This document shows positions 62,246 to 64,000 of a DNA stretch of 64,000 bases, in pieces. The notes beneath the pieces are model-generated. The model was given only the letters and a program-made list of their open reading frames with translations. It ran no database searches and was not told where the DNA came from. Position numbers and translations under genes: made by a program. The stretch comes from Nothobranchius furzeri (lineage: Eukaryota; Chordata; Actinopteri; Cyprinodontiformes; Nothobranchiidae): positions 14,665,584-14,729,583 of the forward strand of contig NC_091751.1 in assembly GCF_043380555.1 (NCBI RefSeq). Direction: 5' to 3'. The number at the start of each line of letters is the position of its first letter. Within the stretch, counting starts at the first letter, position 1.

Positions 62246-64000
62246 CCACATGTCAACACTGGGTCTGACAGAGGGCCTCCAGGAGAGAGGCCCAAGCAAG
62301 ACGCGCCCCGAGGAGCGTCTTGCCACATGTCACCTCTGGGTCTGACTGAGCGCCTCCAGGAGAGAGGCCCAAGCAAGACGCACCCCGAGGAGCGGCTTGC
62401 CACATGTCAACACTGGGTCTGACAGAGGGCCTCCAGGAGAGAGGCCCAAGCAAGACGTGCCCCGAGGACCGTCTTGCCACATGTCAACAATGGGTCTGAC
62501 TGAGGGCCTCCAGGAGAGAAGCCCAAGCAAGACGCACCCAGAGGAGCATCTTGCCACATGTCAACAATGGGTCTGACTGAGGGCCTCCAGGAGACAAGCC
62601 CAAGCAAGACGCGCCCCGAGGAGCATCTTGCCACATGTCAGCACTCGGTCTGACTGAGCGCCTCCAGGAGAGAGGCTCAAGCAAGACGCGCCCCGAGGAG
62701 CGTCTTGCCACATGTCAATGAAGGGTCTGACAGAGGGCCTCCAGGACAGAAGCCCAAGCAAGACGCGCTCCGAGGAGCGTCTTGCCACATGTCAACACTG
62801 GGTCTGACTGAGCGCCTCCAGGAGAGAGGCCCAAGCAAGACGCGCCCCGAGGAGTGTCTTGCCACATGTCACCTCTGGGTCTGACTGAGCGCCTCCAGGA
62901 GAGAGGCCCAAGCAAGACGCGCCCCGAGGAGCGTCTTGTCACATGTCAACACTGGGTCTGACTGAGCGCCTCCAGGAGAGAAGCCTTAGCAAGACGTGCC
63001 CCGAGGAGCGTCTTGCCACATGTCAGCACTCGGTCTGACTGAGCGCCTCCAGGAGAGAGGCCCAAGCAAGATGCGCCCCGAGGAGCGTCTTGCCACATGT
63101 CAACAATGGGTCTGACTGAGGGCCTCCAGGAGAGAATCCCAAGCAAGACGCGCCCCGAGGAGCGTCTTGCCACATGTCAGCACTCGGTCTGACTGAGCGC
63201 CTCCAGGAGAGGGCCAAGCAAGACGCGCCCCGAGGAGCGTCTTGCCACATGTCAACGAAGGGTCTGACTGAGGGCCTCCAGGAGAGAAGCCCAAGCAAGA
63301 CGCGCCCCGAGGAGCATCTTGCCACGTCAGCACTCGGTCTGACTGAGCGCCTCCGGGAGAGAGGCCCAAGCAAGACGTGCCCCGAGGAGCGTCTTGCCAC
63401 ATGTCAACACTGGGTCTGACTGAGCGCCTCCAGGAGAGAGGCCCAAGCAAGACGCACCCCGAGGAGCGTCTTGCCACATGTGAACACTGGGTCTGACTGA
63501 GCGCCTCCAGGAGAGAGGCCCCAGCAAGACGCGCCCGGAGGAGCTTCTTGCCACATGTCAGCACTCGGTCTGACTGAGCGCCTCCAGGAGAGAGGCCCAA
63601 GCAAGAGGCGCCCCGAGGAGCGTCTTGCCACATGTCAACGAAGGGTCTGACAGAGGGCCTCCAGGAGAGAAGCCCAAGCAAGAAGCGCTCCGAGGAGCGT
63701 CTTGCCACATGTCAGCACTAGGACTGACTGAGCGCCTCCAGGAGAGAGGCCCAAGCAAGATGCGCCCCGAGGAGCGTCTTGCCACATGTCATCACTGGGT
63801 CTGACTGAGCGCCTCCAGGAGAGAGGCCCAAGCAAGACGCGCCCCGAGGAGCGTCTTGCCACATGTCAACGAAGGGTCTGACTGAGGGCCTCCAGGAGAG
63901 AAGCCCAAGCAAGAAACGCCCAAAGAGCCTCTTGACACATGTCAACACTGGGTCTGACTGATCGCCTCCCCAGGAGAGAGGCCCAAGCAAGACGCGCCCC
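62246..64000 (-). repeat. 77-bp minisatellite array A4 (about 23 units, inverted, runs off the window)
   Basis: This is the inverted match of the end of A1 (about 31975-34267). It is about 7 units shorter over that interval, partly because it lacks the 385-bp duplication at 32343. Shared rare units include the CTCCTGGGGAGGCGATC variant (63961 onward, against 31999). Confidence 0.93.

Overview
This window is almost entirely tandemly repeated eukaryotic DNA. It holds a 349-bp satellite, very large arrays of a 77-bp minisatellite, and three copies of a 2.9-kb single-copy-like cassette. The pure (CA/TG)n tracts of 49 to 69 dinucleotides, the satellite with higher-order structure and the polymerase II style TATA box point to a vertebrate chromosome. 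A fish is my guess, but nothing in the sequence proves it. I see no bacterial genes, tRNA, rRNA or CRISPR array.

Layout. 1-7667: about 22 head-to-tail copies of a 349-bp satellite, with a higher-order period near 2791 bp (8 monomers). 7668-34267 (array A1): about 345 copies of a 77-bp GC- and CpG-rich unit in plus orientation. 34268-37185: cassette copy 1 (plus). 37186-45738 (A2): about 111 more plus-strand 77-bp units. At 45738 the orientation flips. 45739-45885 is about two inverted units, 45886-48813 is cassette copy 2 (minus), 48814-59357 (A3) is about 137 units on minus, 59358-62245 is cassette copy 3 (minus), and 62246-64000 (A4) is the start of another minus-strand array. On the minus strand, cassette plus array forms a macrosatellite with a period of about 13.4 kb. 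Across the window, 31975-45738 and 50656-64000 are the two arms of one very large imperfect inverted repeat around a 4.9-kb centre.

The cassette is itself an inverted repeat. Two 554-bp arms enclose a 1495-bp core, and the (CA)n tract plus a GC-rich fragment lie outside one arm. The core has a 3' gene fragment for a cysteine-rich, glycosylation-site-bearing protein with a C-terminal membrane segment, cut at exactly the arm/core boundary. Sixty-one bp after its stop comes a TATA box, then an intact intronless 127-codon gene for a secreted, Thr/Pro/acidic protein with two internal repeats. A cysteine-rich 101-codon frame spans a 144-bp tandem duplication at the end. I recognise none of these proteins. 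Their compact, intronless packing recalls DNA-virus gene organisation, but that is only a hypothesis.

The hundreds of 64-75 codon frames in the satellite and minisatellite follow from repeat period and stop-codon spacing and are not annotated as genes. The main points of interest are the captured cassette, the order of events its arms record, the orientation switch at 45738, the hairpin-forming 77-bp unit with some paired changes, and the poly-G and (CA)n length differences between otherwise near-identical copies.
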